64,000 bases of DNA from Acidovorax sp. sif1233 (GCF_019218755.1 NZ_JAHUWZ010000002.1:806001-870000), one strand, 5' to 3'; shown: positions 8,891 through 18,665, counted from the stretch's first letter. Made by a program: numbers and translations. The notes: generated by a model not told the origin, from the letters alone.

Positions 8891-9565
8891 ATGAAACCGA
8901 GCAGCGCATCCCTCCCGCGAGACCCCGCCCCCAAACGGCGCGCGGCCGACGTGGCCTACGACGCCATCGAAGCCATGATCTCCACGCTGCAACTGCAGCC
9001 CGGCAGTCCGGTGGTCGAGGCCGAGATCGCCGAAAGCACCGGCCTGGGCCGCACCCCGGTGCGCGAGGCGCTGCTGCGCATGGTCTCCATCGGACTCATC
9101 GCGCAGCAGCCCCGGCGCGGGCTGCTGGTATCGCACATCGACCTGGCCGACCACCTGGACGTGATCCAGACACGCCGCGTGCTGGAACGCCTGGTTGCCT
9201 CGTGCGCGGCACGCCGCGCCACCGCGCCGCAGCGCCAGGCCATCGTGCGCTGCGCGGAAAAGATGGTGGACGCCGCCGCGCGCGGCCATCTGGACGACTA
9301 CATGCTGGCCGACCACGAGCTGGACGTGGTGACGCACCAGGCCAGCCAGAACCACTCGGCCGTCAAATGCGTGTCGCCGCTCATCGTGCAGTGCCGCCGG
9401 TTCTGGTACGCCTACCAGCACGAGGGCGAGGTGTCCGAGGGCGCGCGCGCCCACATGCACCTGGCCCAGGGCATCGCCACGGGCGACGAAGCGAGGGCCG
9501 TGGCCGGTGCGGAGCAGCTCATGGACTACCTGGAGCGGTTCGCGCGGCGCATCATCGACCAGTAA
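8891..9565 (+). CDS. GntR-family transcriptional regulator, FCD domain
   Basis: A 224-aa regulator with an N-terminal winged helix (residues ~15-85; GRTPVREALLRMVSIGLI is the recognition-helix region) and a C-terminal all-helical FCD ligand domain. FCD histidine/aspartate positions are visible around DYMLADHELDVVTHQASQN. It lies 104 bp after the TRAP binding protein on the same strand, so it is the likely regulator of the hydroxyproline/TRAP genes. It converges on the MocR-type gene, with a repeat element between them. Confidence 0.9.
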   Translation: MKPSSASLPRDPAPKRRAADVAYDAIEAMISTLQLQPGSPVVEAEIAESTGLGRTPVREALLRMVSIGLIAQQPRRGLLVSHIDLADHLDVIQTRRVLERLVASCAARRATAPQRQAIVRCAEKMVDAAARGHLDDYMLADHELDVVTHQASQNHSAVKCVSPLIVQCRRFWYAYQHEGEVSEGARAHMHLAQGIATGDEARAVAGAEQLMDYLERFARRIIDQ

Positions 9566-9584
9566 GACAGGGCACAGAGCACCA

Positions 9585-9646
9585 ATTTGCTATAAATAGG
9601 ATAGCTTCCAGCGCTTTACCACTCTGCGCCCGGGGCCTGAAAGGCA
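9585..9646 (+). repeat. Dispersed palindromic repeat, copy A
   Basis: It lies between convergent genes. It contains GCTAT...GATAGCTTCCAGCGCTTT followed by a degenerate right arm ending GGGGCCTG. The left arm is almost the same as copy C (49522-49588: GTAGCTTCCAGCGCTTT). The right AAGCGCT arm is decayed here, so this is probably an older copy. Confidence 0.65.
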
Positions 9647-9670
9647 CTGAATCCAGCAGCCTGCCGCCAG

Positions 9671-11089
9671 CTACTCCGCCACCTGCTGCCCCAGCAGGAT
9701 GCGCTGCTCCAGGAAGCGCCACATGCGCTCGTCCTGGCTGAACGACACGTTGAAGCGCAGCCAGCCCGTGGGGCGCGGCTCCACCAGGAACAACTGGCCC
9801 GGGCCGAGCATGATGCCCGCGCCCGTGGCCTCCTTCGACAGCTCCGCGCTGTCGGGCAGATCGGGGTGGCGGGCCCACAGGTACATGCCCGCCTCGGGCT
9901 CATGGAAGAGCTCGAAGCCCAGGTTCAGCAACCGCCGCCCCACCACGCCGTGCGCCTCGGCCAGGCGCTCGCGCAGGGACTTGAGGTGCTTGCGCCAGCG
10001 GCCATCCGTCACCACGCCGAAGGTGATGCGCTCGGTGATCTCGGACGATGTGAGCCCCGAGATCATCTTGAGCTGCACCAGCTCGTCCAGCAGGTCGCCC
10101 CGCGCCGCCACGAAGCCCGTGCGCAGGTTCGGCGAGATGGTCTTGGAGAAGCTGCCCAGGTAGATCACCCGGCGCAGCTGGTCCAGGCTGGCGAGCGAGG
10201 GGCGCACGCCGGTGTCCATATCGGCATAGATGTCGTTCTCGACCAGCATGAAACCATGCTGCTCGGCCAACTGCAGCAGGCGGTGCAGATGCGCCACCGA
10301 GGCCACCGAGCAGGTCGGGCTCTGCAGGCGCGGCTGCGTGAAGAACACCGTGGGCTTGTGCGCGGCCAGCAGGGCTTCCAGCGCGAGCAGGTCATAGCCC
10401 CCCGCGGTGCGCGGCACCCCTACCGGGTGCGCGCCCGCGAAGCGCAGCATGAACAGCAGGTTGGGATAGCCGGGGTCATCCACCAGCACCACATCGCCGG
10501 GTTTGACGAGGCGCCGCGCCACGAGGTCGAGCGCCTGGCTGGAGCCCTGCGTGAGCAGCACCTGGTCGGCGTCCACCGCCAGATGGTGCTCGGCCAGCGA
10601 CTCGGCCACCACCATGCGCAGCGCCATGTGGCCATGCGGCAGGCCATAGCCGTCGAGCTCGGGGCCGTCGGAAGACAGCTGGCGCATGCTGCGGCGCACG
10701 GCATCGCCGAACAGCCAGTCGTGCGGCAGCCAGCCGCAACCCGGTTTCATGGGCAGGTTGCGGTTTTCAAAGATCTGCTTGAGGTACCAGCGTGCGTCAA
10801 AACGGGGCACCGGCCGCTCCTGAGGCCCGGCGCCGGGCACGGCGCCTTCTTCGCTGCGGCGCTTCACGAAGAAACCCGCATTGGCGCGCGACACCAGCCA
10901 GCCTTGCGCCACCAGGCGGTCGTAGGCCTCGACCACGGTGAACACGCTCACGCCATGTGCGGCGGCAAAGGCACGGATGGAGGGCAGTTTGCTGCCGGGC
11001 TTGAGCACCTGCCCGGCGATGAGACCCCGAAGACCATCGACGATCTGGCTGACCAGGGGAGTCTGGAGGTCGGGGCTGAGAGTGAGCAT
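9671..11089 (-). CDS. MocR/GabR-type PLP-dependent transcriptional regulator
   Basis: A 472-aa protein fusing a GntR winged helix (residues ~5-75, SKLPSIRAFAAAHGVSVFTV) to a type I aminotransferase fold. The PLP-site segment YLGSFSKTISPNLRTG carries the Schiff-base lysine, and VLVDDPGYPN is present upstream of it. I start it at MLTLSPDLQTPLVSQI (ATG at 11089) because the longer frame adds only residues inside the divergent promoter. It is transcribed away from gabT and is likely its GabR-like activator, sensing GABA through PLP chemistry. The 188-bp gap between the two genes carries repeated CTGTACA sites. Confidence 0.9.
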   Translation of the reverse strand: MLTLSPDLQTPLVSQIVDGLRGLIAGQVLKPGSKLPSIRAFAAAHGVSVFTVVEAYDRLVAQGWLVSRANAGFFVKRRSEEGAVPGAGPQERPVPRFDARWYLKQIFENRNLPMKPGCGWLPHDWLFGDAVRRSMRQLSSDGPELDGYGLPHGHMALRMVVAESLAEHHLAVDADQVLLTQGSSQALDLVARRLVKPGDVVLVDDPGYPNLLFMLRFAGAHPVGVPRTAGGYDLLALEALLAAHKPTVFFTQPRLQSPTCSVASVAHLHRLLQLAEQHGFMLVENDIYADMDTGVRPSLASLDQLRRVIYLGSFSKTISPNLRTGFVAARGDLLDELVQLKMISGLTSSEITERITFGVVTDGRWRKHLKSLRERLAEAHGVVGRRLLNLGFELFHEPEAGMYLWARHPDLPDSAELSKEATGAGIMLGPGQLFLVEPRPTGWLRFNVSFSQDERMWRFLEQRILLGQQVAE

Positions 11090-11150
11090 CAGGAGAGCCA
11101 AAAAGGGGGCGAATTGTGCACCGACTTGGCGCACACCAGATCAGGGATTG

Positions 11151-11207
11151 CCTGTACAGGATTCTAGACCTGCACAGTGCGCGCAAAACCGCACTCCGCT
11201 GTACATG
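11151..11207. promoter_or_regulatory. Three CTGTACA-type repeats, candidate MocR operator
   Basis: The regulator/gabT divergent region holds CCTGTACAGG (11151-11160, a perfect palindrome), CCTGCACAG (11169-11177) and CTGTACATG (11199-11207). Start-to-start spacings are 18 and 29 bp. MocR regulators such as GabR and TauR bind direct repeats of a short hexamer-type site, so these are plausible operator half-sites. Binding is not shown. Confidence 0.5.
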
Positions 11208-11277
11208 GACGGTGCGCGGCGCGGCTTCCAGAATTCGCCCATTCCTTCATTCCGTGTTCACACCACCGCCCACCGCC

Positions 11278-12570
11278 ATGCAGCAAGACCGCCACTTCAC
11301 CAACGCCGCCCTCCTCGCCCGCCGCCATGCCGCCGTGGCCCGGGGCGTCGGCCAGGCCCACGACATCTTCGTCCAGAAGGCCCGCAACGCCGAACTGTGG
11401 GATGTGGAAGGCCGCCGCTTCATCGACTTCGCCGGCGGCATCGCCGTGCTCAACACCGGCCACCTGCACGCGGGTGTGATCGCCGCCGTGAAGGCGCAGC
11501 TCGACCTGTACACCCACACCTGCTTCCAGGTGGTGGCGTACGAGCCCTACGTGGAAGTGTGCGAGCGCCTGAACACCCTGGCCCCGGGTGCGTTTGCCAA
11601 GAAGAGCCTGCTGCTCACCACCGGCGCCGAGGCCGTGGAAAACGCCATCAAGATCGCCCGCGCCCACACCCGGCGCCCCGGCGTGATCGCCTTCACGGGC
11701 GGCTACCACGGCCGCACCAACCTCACGCTGGGCCTGACCGGCAAAGTGGTGCCGTACAAGACGGGGTTTGGCCCCTTCCCCGGCGAGGTGTACCACGCCC
11801 TCTTCCCCAACGCACTGCATGGCATCAGCGTGGAGCAGGCGCTGCACTCGGTGGAGCTGATCTTCAAGAACGACATCGAGCCCGAGCGTGTGGCGGCCTT
11901 CATTCTTGAGCCCGTGCAGGGCGAAGGCGGCTTCTACGTGGCGCCACCCGAATTCATCACCGGACTCAAGGCCCTGGCAGACCGCCATGGCATCCTGCTG
12001 ATCGCCGACGAAGTGCAGACCGGCGCAGGCCGCACCGGCACCTGGTTTGCGTGCGAGCAGTGGCCCGTGGCGCCGGACCTCATCACCACCGCGAAATCGC
12101 TGGCGGGCGGCTTTCCGCTGTCGGGGGTGGTGGGCCGCGCCGACGTCATCGACGCCCCGGCGGCCGGTGGCCTGGGCGGCACCTACGCGGGCAGCCCCGT
12201 CGCCTGCGCCGCAGCGCTGGCCGTGATCGAAGCCTTTGAGAAAGAAAACCTGCTGGCCCGCAGCCAGGACATGGGCGCGCTGCTGGTCAGGGCGCTGAAA
12301 GGCATGGCCGCCAAAGTCCCCGCCATCGGCGATGTGCGCGGGCTGGGTGCCATGGTGGCGATCGAGCTGTTCGAAGACGGTGATGTCCACCGCCCCGACG
12401 CCGCGCTGACCAAGAAAGTCGTCGCCGAGGCCGCCCAGCGCGGGCTCATCCTGCTGTCGTGCGGCACATATGGCAACGTGATCCGCATCCTGGTGCCGCT
12501 GACCGCCTCCAACGAGCTGCTCGACGAGGGCCTGGCCATCCTGGCCGACAGCTTTGCCGCGCTGGGCTGA
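11278..12570 (+). CDS. gabT: 4-aminobutyrate--2-oxoglutarate transaminase
   Basis: A 430-aa class III aminotransferase that converts GABA and 2-oxoglutarate to succinate semialdehyde and glutamate in the cytosol. It shows the PLP-phosphate loop TTGAEAVENAIKIAR, the cofactor Asp in LLIADEVQTGAGRTG, and the Schiff-base Lys273 in TTAKSLAGGFPLSG. The ATG at 11278 gives the normal GabT length and N-terminus; the open frame upstream runs into the divergent promoter. The product is handled by the gabD gene at the end of this cluster, and the ABC importer genes lie between. Confidence 0.95.
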   Translation: MQQDRHFTNAALLARRHAAVARGVGQAHDIFVQKARNAELWDVEGRRFIDFAGGIAVLNTGHLHAGVIAAVKAQLDLYTHTCFQVVAYEPYVEVCERLNTLAPGAFAKKSLLLTTGAEAVENAIKIARAHTRRPGVIAFTGGYHGRTNLTLGLTGKVVPYKTGFGPFPGEVYHALFPNALHGISVEQALHSVELIFKNDIEPERVAAFILEPVQGEGGFYVAPPEFITGLKALADRHGILLIADEVQTGAGRTGTWFACEQWPVAPDLITTAKSLAGGFPLSGVVGRADVIDAPAAGGLGGTYAGSPVACAAALAVIEAFEKENLLARSQDMGALLVRALKGMAAKVPAIGDVRGLGAMVAIELFEDGDVHRPDAALTKKVVAEAAQRGLILLSCGTYGNVIRILVPLTASNELLDEGLAILADSFAALG

Positions 12571-12613
12571 CATGCGGCCCGGCCTTCATTCTGCTTACAA
12601 GGTGCCCCCAACC

Positions 12614-13714
12614 ATGAACCCATCGGCAGAGCCCCTGGTCCGCTTCAGCGGCGTGCAAAAGACGTACGACGGAGAACAACTGGTGGTGCGCGCGCTGGAC
12701 CTGGACATCCAGCGCGGCGAGTTCCTGAGCCTGCTGGGGCCCTCGGGCTCGGGCAAGACCACCACGCTGATGATGCTGGCGGGGTTTGAGTCCCCCACCG
12801 CGGGCGACATCCTGCTCGATGGCAAGCAGATCACCGGCACGCCGCCCCACAAGCGCAACTTCGGCATGGTGTTCCAGAACTACGCGCTGTTCCCGCACCT
12901 CACCGTGGGGCAGAACGTGGCCTACCCGCTCACCGTGCGCAAGGTGCCCAGGGCCGAGCAGGCCGACCGCGTGAAGAAGGCCCTGGACATGGTGCGCCTG
13001 ACCGGCATGGCCGACCGCCTGCCCGCGCGTCTGTCAGGGGGGCAGCAGCAACGCGTGGCCCTGGCCCGCGCCCTGGTGTTCAACCCCCAGCTCGTGCTGA
13101 TGGATGAGCCGTTGGGCGCGCTGGACAAGCAGCTGCGCGAACACATGCAGATCGAGCTGAAGGAGCTGCACCGCCAGCTGGGCGTGACCTTCGTGTACGT
13201 GACCCACGACCAGGGCGAGGCGCTGACCATGAGCGACCGCGTGGCCGTGTTCAACGAAGGCGTCATCCAGCAGTTGGCCAGCGTGGAGGCGCTGTATGAA
13301 ACCCCCGCCAACCGCTTCGTGGCCGGTTTCGTGGGCGACAGCACGGTGCTCACCGGCACCCTGCAGGGCGCGGGCGCCGAGACGGCCATCCAGCTACCGG
13401 GCGGCCACCTGCTGCCCGGTGTCAACGTGAACCAGACCGCCCGGGGCGCCCCCGTGCAGGCCTGCGTGCGGCCCGAGCGCATCGTGCTGCACCCGCACTC
13501 GCACTACCCCAGGGGCTCGGCCGTCCCGGCGACCGTGGCGCGCACCATTTACTACGGCGACCACCAGCGCCTGATGTGCGACCTGGGCCACGGCCAGGAG
13601 CAGGCCGTGGTGAAACTGCCCCTGAACCCCACCGGCACGGGCATGCATCCGCAGCCGGGCGATGCCGTGCTGCTGGAGTTTCCACCGGCCTCCACGCGCA
13701 TCTATGCCGTTTGA
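12614..13714 (+). CDS. ABC transporter ATP-binding protein, PotA type
   Basis: A 366-aa ATPase. Walker A is LGPSGSGKTT (residues 41-50), the signature is LSGGQQQR, and Walker B ends LVLMDEPLGALDK, followed by the switch histidine in YVTHDQGEAL. A C-terminal TOBE domain (~residues 285-365) is as in PotA. It energises the importer formed with the next three genes. The PotABCD-type family includes the Rhizobium GABA importer GtsABCD, so with gabT upstream and gabD downstream the substrate is probably GABA or a polyamine giving GABA. Confidence 0.92.
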   Translation: MNPSAEPLVRFSGVQKTYDGEQLVVRALDLDIQRGEFLSLLGPSGSGKTTTLMMLAGFESPTAGDILLDGKQITGTPPHKRNFGMVFQNYALFPHLTVGQNVAYPLTVRKVPRAEQADRVKKALDMVRLTGMADRLPARLSGGQQQRVALARALVFNPQLVLMDEPLGALDKQLREHMQIELKELHRQLGVTFVYVTHDQGEALTMSDRVAVFNEGVIQQLASVEALYETPANRFVAGFVGDSTVLTGTLQGAGAETAIQLPGGHLLPGVNVNQTARGAPVQACVRPERIVLHPHSHYPRGSAVPATVARTIYYGDHQRLMCDLGHGQEQAVVKLPLNPTGTGMHPQPGDAVLLEFPPASTRIYAV

Positions 13715-13793
13715 GCACTGTCCCCGCCACACCCCGTTTCCGAGCCCTGTCCCCGAGTCCCCGTTCCTCCACAACCCAAGGAAAAACTGCACC

Positions 13794-14825
13794 ATGAAAA
13801 AAAGCCTCATCGCCTGCGCCTCCCTGGCCGCCTGCCTGGCACTGCCCAGCTTCGCGCAGCAGCAACTCACCGTCGTGAACTTCGGTGGCGCCAACGCCAA
13901 CGCGCAGAAAAAGGCGTTCTATGAGCCCTACGAAAAGCTGGGCCACAAGATCGTGGCCGTGGAATACAACGGCGAGCAGGCCAAGGTCAAGGCCATGGTC
14001 GAGGCCAGGAAGGTGACCTGGGACGTGGTGGAGCTGGAATCGCCAGACGCCGCACGCGGCTGCGACGAGGGCCTGTATGAAAAGCTCGACTACAGCAAGA
14101 TCGTGAGCAAGGCCGACCTGCTGCCCGCCGCCGTGTCCGACTGCGCCGTGGGCATCTTCGTGTGGTCCACCGTCATGGCCTACAACGGCGACAGGCTCAA
14201 GACCGCCCCCACCAGCTGGGCCGACTTCTGGGACACCAGGAAGATCCCCGGCAAGCGCGGCATGCGCAAGGGCGCGCGCTACAACCTCGAATTCGCGCTG
14301 ATGGCCGATGGCGTGAAGCCCGCCGACGTGTACAAGGTGCTGGCCACCAAGGACGGCGCCGACCGCGCCTTCAAGAAGCTGACCGAACTCAAGCCCCACA
14401 TCCAATGGTGGGAAGCCGGTGCCCAGGCACCGCAGTTCCTCGTGGCGGGCGACGTGGTGCTGACCACCGTGTTCAACGGCCGCATCGACGCGGCCAACCG
14501 CGAGGGCCGCAACCTCAAGATCTACTGGCCCGGCGGCATCTATGACCTGGATTACTGGGCCATCCCCAAGGGCACGCCGAACAAGGACGCTGCGGTCAAG
14601 TTCATTGCCCACACCCTGCAGACCACCAGCCAGGCCGCCTACGCGCAGAACATCGCCTACGGCCCGGCCAACACCACGGCCCTCGCCAAGCTGGACAGGA
14701 AGGTGCTGGACGACCTGCCCACATCGGCCGCCAACGCCAAGGAAGCCATCCAGTTCGGCGTGAGCTTCTGGGCCGACCAGGGCGAAGCGCTGGAGAAACG
14801 CTTCGCCGCCTGGGCCACCCAGTAA
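13794..14825 (+). CDS. ABC transporter substrate-binding protein, PotD/PotF type
   Basis: A 343-aa periplasmic binding protein with a Sec signal peptide (MKKSLIACASLAACLALPSFA, cleavage about residue 21). The mature start QQLTVVNFGGANANAQKKAF is typical of the polyamine/opine family, as is the WDVVELE segment. It contains a hinge region rich in aromatic residues (YWPGGIYDLDYWAIPKG) expected to line an amine-binding cleft. The RBS AAGGA lies about 10 nt before the ATG. It belongs to the same operon as the PotA-like ATPase and the two permeases. Confidence 0.92.
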   Translation: MKKSLIACASLAACLALPSFAQQQLTVVNFGGANANAQKKAFYEPYEKLGHKIVAVEYNGEQAKVKAMVEARKVTWDVVELESPDAARGCDEGLYEKLDYSKIVSKADLLPAAVSDCAVGIFVWSTVMAYNGDRLKTAPTSWADFWDTRKIPGKRGMRKGARYNLEFALMADGVKPADVYKVLATKDGADRAFKKLTELKPHIQWWEAGAQAPQFLVAGDVVLTTVFNGRIDAANREGRNLKIYWPGGIYDLDYWAIPKGTPNKDAAVKFIAHTLQTTSQAAYAQNIAYGPANTTALAKLDRKVLDDLPTSAANAKEAIQFGVSFWADQGEALEKRFAAWATQ

Positions 14826-14859
14826 GTCAGTAACCCGCACCCTCGGAGCGCAAGACACC

Positions 14860-16125
14860 ATGCAAGCCTCTTCTGCCATCGCCCCCGCCGCGCTTGCGCT
14901 GGACGCCCACGCACCCGGCGCACTGCGCAAGGCGCTGTCGCGTGCCGAAGCGCGGCGCAAATGGCGGGCCTTTGCCCTGACCCTGCCCTTGCTGGTGTTC
15001 TTGCTGCTCACGCTGCTCGTCCCCATTGCCGCGCTGCTGCAGCGCGGGGTGGAGAACCCCGAGGTGGCCAACACGCTGCCCGCCACCATCGAGGCCTTGC
15101 ATGGCTGGGACCGCCATGAGGCACCGGGCCCCGCTGCCTACGCCGCGCTCATGAAGGACCTGGCGCGCCTGCCCGACAGCTCTGACGCTGGCGCGCTGGC
15201 GCGCAGGCTGAACTCGGAAGTGCCCGGCGCGCGCTCGATGGTGATGGGCGCCTTCCGCGCCCTGCCCATGCAGGGCACACCCGAATCCATCCGCGACCAG
15301 CTGCTCGGCAAGGATGCGCGCTGGGGCGAAGCACCTTTCTGGCGCGCCATCGCCAAGAACGGCGCGCGCTGGACGCCCGACTACCTGCTCGCCTCGGTGG
15401 ACCTGCAGCGCGATGCGCTGGGCCAGGTCGAACGCATGCCCGAGGAGCAGCGCGCGTTTGGCGGCATTTTGCTGCGCACCTTTCACATCAGCTTTGTGGT
15501 GACGCTGTTCTGCCTGCTGCTGGGCTACCCGCTGGCCTGGTGGCTGGCCTCGCTGCCCGCGCGCCAGGCCAACGTGCTGATGATCCTGGTGCTGGTGCCG
15601 TTCTGGACCTCGATCCTGGTGCGGGTGGCCGCCTGGATCGTGCTGCTGCAGTCCGAAGGCCTGGTCAATCGCGGTTTGATGGGCCTGGGCCTCATCGAGC
15701 AGCCACTGGCGCTGCTGTTCAACCGCACGGGCGTGGTGATTGCGATGGTGCACATCCTGCTGCCGTTCATGGTGCTGCCGCTGTACAGCGTGATGAAAAG
15801 CGTGCCCCCCACCTACCTGCGCGCGGCGGTGTCGCTGGGCAGCTCGCCCATCGCCGCGTTCTTTCGCGTGTATGTGCCGCAAACCTACCCGGGTGTGGGC
15901 GCGGGTGCGCTGCTGGTGTTCATCCTGGCCATCGGCTACTACGTCACCCCCGCGCTGCTGGGCGGCGCCGACGACCAGATGCTGAGCTACTACATCGCCC
16001 GCTACACCAACGTGGAAGTGAACTGGGGCATGGCCTGTGCGCTGGGCGCCCTGCTGCTGGCCGCCACGCTGCTGCTGTACGGCGTGTACCGCCGCATTGG
16101 CAAGGCAGAACTGAGCCTGGGCTAA
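14860..16125 (+). CDS. ABC transporter permease, PotB type
   Basis: A 421-aa inner-membrane permease with six or so predicted helices. The first is at about residues 38-58, followed by a large periplasmic insertion (residues ~60-200) and then the binding-protein-dependent transport domain. The EAA-like loop that contacts the ATPase is RAAVSLGSSPIAAFFRVYVP. The long periplasmic loop is typical of the longer PotB-like members of this family. It pairs with the PotC-like gene 21 bp downstream. Confidence 0.91.
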   Translation: MQASSAIAPAALALDAHAPGALRKALSRAEARRKWRAFALTLPLLVFLLLTLLVPIAALLQRGVENPEVANTLPATIEALHGWDRHEAPGPAAYAALMKDLARLPDSSDAGALARRLNSEVPGARSMVMGAFRALPMQGTPESIRDQLLGKDARWGEAPFWRAIAKNGARWTPDYLLASVDLQRDALGQVERMPEEQRAFGGILLRTFHISFVVTLFCLLLGYPLAWWLASLPARQANVLMILVLVPFWTSILVRVAAWIVLLQSEGLVNRGLMGLGLIEQPLALLFNRTGVVIAMVHILLPFMVLPLYSVMKSVPPTYLRAAVSLGSSPIAAFFRVYVPQTYPGVGAGALLVFILAIGYYVTPALLGGADDQMLSYYIARYTNVEVNWGMACALGALLLAATLLLYGVYRRIGKAELSLG

Positions 16126-16146
16126 ACACTTCTGAAGACCCTCACC

Positions 16147-16968
16147 ATGCGCCATTTTCTCCCCCAATTCCCCCTGTACGCCACCTGGGCCGACAAGCTC
16201 GGCTGGTGGGCCGTGCGCGCCCTGTGCGTGGCCGTGCTGGTGTTTCTGCTGGCCCCCATCCTGGTGATGGTGCCGTTGTCGTTCTCCGAGAGTTCGTTCC
16301 TGGCCTACCCCATCCACGGCTGGTCGCTCAAGTGGTACCGCCACCTGTTCGATTCGCCCGAGTGGGCCCGCGCCACGCGCAACAGCTTCATCGTGGCGCC
16401 CGCGGCCACGCTGATCGCCACGGCCCTGGGCACCCTGGCGGCGGTGGGGCTGTCACGGGCGGATTTCCGCTTCAAGGGCCTGCTCATGGGCATCCTGATC
16501 GCGCCCATGGTGGTGCCCATCATCGTGGTGGGCGTGGGCACCTACCTGTACTTCGCGCCGCTGGGCCTGGCGGACAGCTATGCCGGCCTGATCATCGTGC
16601 ACGCGGCGCTGGGGGCGCCGTTCGTGCTGACCACCGTGCTGGCCACGCTCGCGGGCTTCAACCACAACCTGGTGCGCGCGTCGCTGAGCCTGGGGGAAAC
16701 GCCTTTCAACACCTTCTTTCGCGTCACGCTGCCGGTGATCGCGCCGGGGGTGATCTCGGGGGCGCTGTTCGCGTTCGCCACGTCGTTCGACGAAGTGGTG
16801 GTCACGCTCTTTCTGGCCGGCGCCGACCAGTCCACGCTGCCACGCCAGATGTTCAACGGCATCCGCGAGAACATCTCGCCCACCATCGCCGCCGTGGCCA
16901 CGCTGCTCATCCTCTTCACCACCAGCCTGCTCCTGGCGCTGGAGTGGCTGCGCACGCGCAGGGGCTGA
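16147..16968 (+). CDS. ABC transporter permease, PotC type
   Basis: A 273-aa permease with six predicted helices. The EAA loop RASLSLGETPFNTFFRVTLP shows the conserved Glu-x-x-x-x-x-Phe and Gly spacing for coupling to the ATPase. Normal length for PotC. It completes the importer. The gabD gene begins 184 bp downstream, and nothing recognisable lies in that gap apart from its promoter-proximal sequence. Confidence 0.92.
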   Translation: MRHFLPQFPLYATWADKLGWWAVRALCVAVLVFLLAPILVMVPLSFSESSFLAYPIHGWSLKWYRHLFDSPEWARATRNSFIVAPAATLIATALGTLAAVGLSRADFRFKGLLMGILIAPMVVPIIVVGVGTYLYFAPLGLADSYAGLIIVHAALGAPFVLTTVLATLAGFNHNLVRASLSLGETPFNTFFRVTLPVIAPGVISGALFAFATSFDEVVVTLFLAGADQSTLPRQMFNGIRENISPTIAAVATLLILFTTSLLLALEWLRTRRG

Positions 16969-17152
16969 GCCACGGTGAAAACGGCCTGAATCCCTGCCTT
17001 CCTGAAAAACTGAAACACTGGCGACAGTGGGCCATTTCACCCGTGATAGCCTGCCCGCTGCGCCAATTTCAGGCCCCCGCCGCCCTGCCCGCCTTTGCCG
17101 GCGGCGAGCCCTTGCCTACCGCTCATCAACCCACTGCATCTGGAGAAATCTC

Positions 17153-18643
17153 ATGGACATGAAGACCTCGCCCCTCGCCTTGCTCAACGACCCCAGCCTG
17201 CTCAAGACCGACGGCCTCATCAACGGCCGGTGGGTGGCGGGCGGCAGCCGCTTCGACGTGAACGACCCGGCCACCGGCCTCAAGCTGGCCGACGTGGCCA
17301 ACCTGGGCCCCGCCGATGCCGAAGCCGCGATTGCCGCCGCCAATGCCGCCTGGGGCCCCTGGAAGATCAAGACCGCCAAGGAACGCAGCATCATCCTGCG
17401 CAAGTGGTTCGACCTGCTGATGGCCAACCAGGACGACCTGGGCCGCATCATGACCGCCGAACAAGGCAAGCCGCTGGCCGAAGCCAAGGGCGAGGTCGCC
17501 TATGGCGCCAGCTTTGTGGAATGGTTCGCCGAAGAGGCCAAGCGCGTGAACGGCGAGGTGCTGCCGCAGTTCGACAACAGCCGCCGCCTGATGGTGCTCA
17601 AGCAGCCCATCGGCGTGTGCGCCGCGATCACGCCCTGGAACTTTCCGCTGGCCATGATCACGCGCAAGGTGGCGCCCGCCCTGGCCGCCGGCTGCCCCGT
17701 GGTCATCAAGCCCGCCGAGCTCACGCCGCTCACGGCCCTGGCCGCCGCCGAGCTGGCCCTGCGTGCGGGCATCCCGGCTGGCGTGTTCAACATCCTGCCC
17801 GCCGACAGCGACAACTCGATCGCCATCGGCAAGGTGCTGTGCGCGAGCGACGTGGTGCGCCACATCAGCTTCACCGGCAGCACCGAGGTGGGCCGCATCC
17901 TGATGGCGCAGTCGGCCCCCACGGTCAAGAAGATGTCGCTGGAACTGGGCGGCAACGCGCCCTTCCTGGTGTTCGACGATGCGGACATCGACAGCGCCGT
18001 GGAAGGCGCGTTCGCCAGCAAGTACCGCAACGCGGGCCAGACCTGCGTGTGCACCAACCGCTTCTACGTGCAGGAAGGCGTGTACGACGAGTTCGTGGCC
18101 AAGTTCGCCGCCAAGGTCAAGACAGCCAAGGTGGGCAACGGCTTCGAGGCCGGCGTGAACCAGGGCCCGCTGATCGAGGAAGCCGCGCTGGCCAAGGTGC
18201 AGCGCCACGTGGACGATGCCATTGCCAAGGGCGGCCAGGTGGTGGCCGGTGGCCAGCGCCTCACCAGCCTGGGCTCGGGCCAGTTCTTCGAGCCCACGGT
18301 GGTGGCCAACGCCACGGCCGACATGCTGTGCGCACGCGAGGAAACCTTTGGCCCCTTTGCTCCGGTCTTCAAGTTCAAGACCGAGCAGGAGGCCATCGAC
18401 GCGGCCAACCACACCGAGTTCGGCCTGGCCAGCTACTTCTACAGCCGCGACGTGGGCCGCATCTTCCGTGTGACCGAGGCGCTGGAATACGGCATGGTCG
18501 GCGCCAACGTGGGCATTCTGGCCACCGAGCACGTGCCCTTTGGCGGTGTCAAGCAGTCGGGCCTGGGCCGCGAAGGCTCGCACCACGGCATGGACGACTA
18601 TGTGGAGATCAAGTACCTGTGCCTGGGCGATATCCAGAAGTGA
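17153..18643 (+). CDS. gabD: Succinate-semialdehyde dehydrogenase
   Basis: A 496-aa NAD(P)-dependent aldehyde dehydrogenase. The general base Glu264 is in LELGGN and the catalytic Cys298 in NAGQTCVC; the substrate/cofactor stretch ITPWNFPLAMITRK is intact. The start ATG at 17153 is preceded by CTGGAGAAAT. An open frame extends further upstream but lacks homology. The C-terminal GLGREGSHHGMDDYVEIKY is typical of the GabD branch. It oxidises the GabT product to succinate. A GC-rich hairpin and a T5 stretch follow the stop, then repeat copy B. Confidence 0.95.
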   Translation: MDMKTSPLALLNDPSLLKTDGLINGRWVAGGSRFDVNDPATGLKLADVANLGPADAEAAIAAANAAWGPWKIKTAKERSIILRKWFDLLMANQDDLGRIMTAEQGKPLAEAKGEVAYGASFVEWFAEEAKRVNGEVLPQFDNSRRLMVLKQPIGVCAAITPWNFPLAMITRKVAPALAAGCPVVIKPAELTPLTALAAAELALRAGIPAGVFNILPADSDNSIAIGKVLCASDVVRHISFTGSTEVGRILMAQSAPTVKKMSLELGGNAPFLVFDDADIDSAVEGAFASKYRNAGQTCVCTNRFYVQEGVYDEFVAKFAAKVKTAKVGNGFEAGVNQGPLIEEAALAKVQRHVDDAIAKGGQVVAGGQRLTSLGSGQFFEPTVVANATADMLCAREETFGPFAPVFKFKTEQEAIDAANHTEFGLASYFYSRDVGRIFRVTEALEYGMVGANVGILATEHVPFGGVKQSGLGREGSHHGMDDYVEIKYLCLGDIQK

Positions 18644-18665
18644 CCGGCCCCGGGCCGGGTACCTT

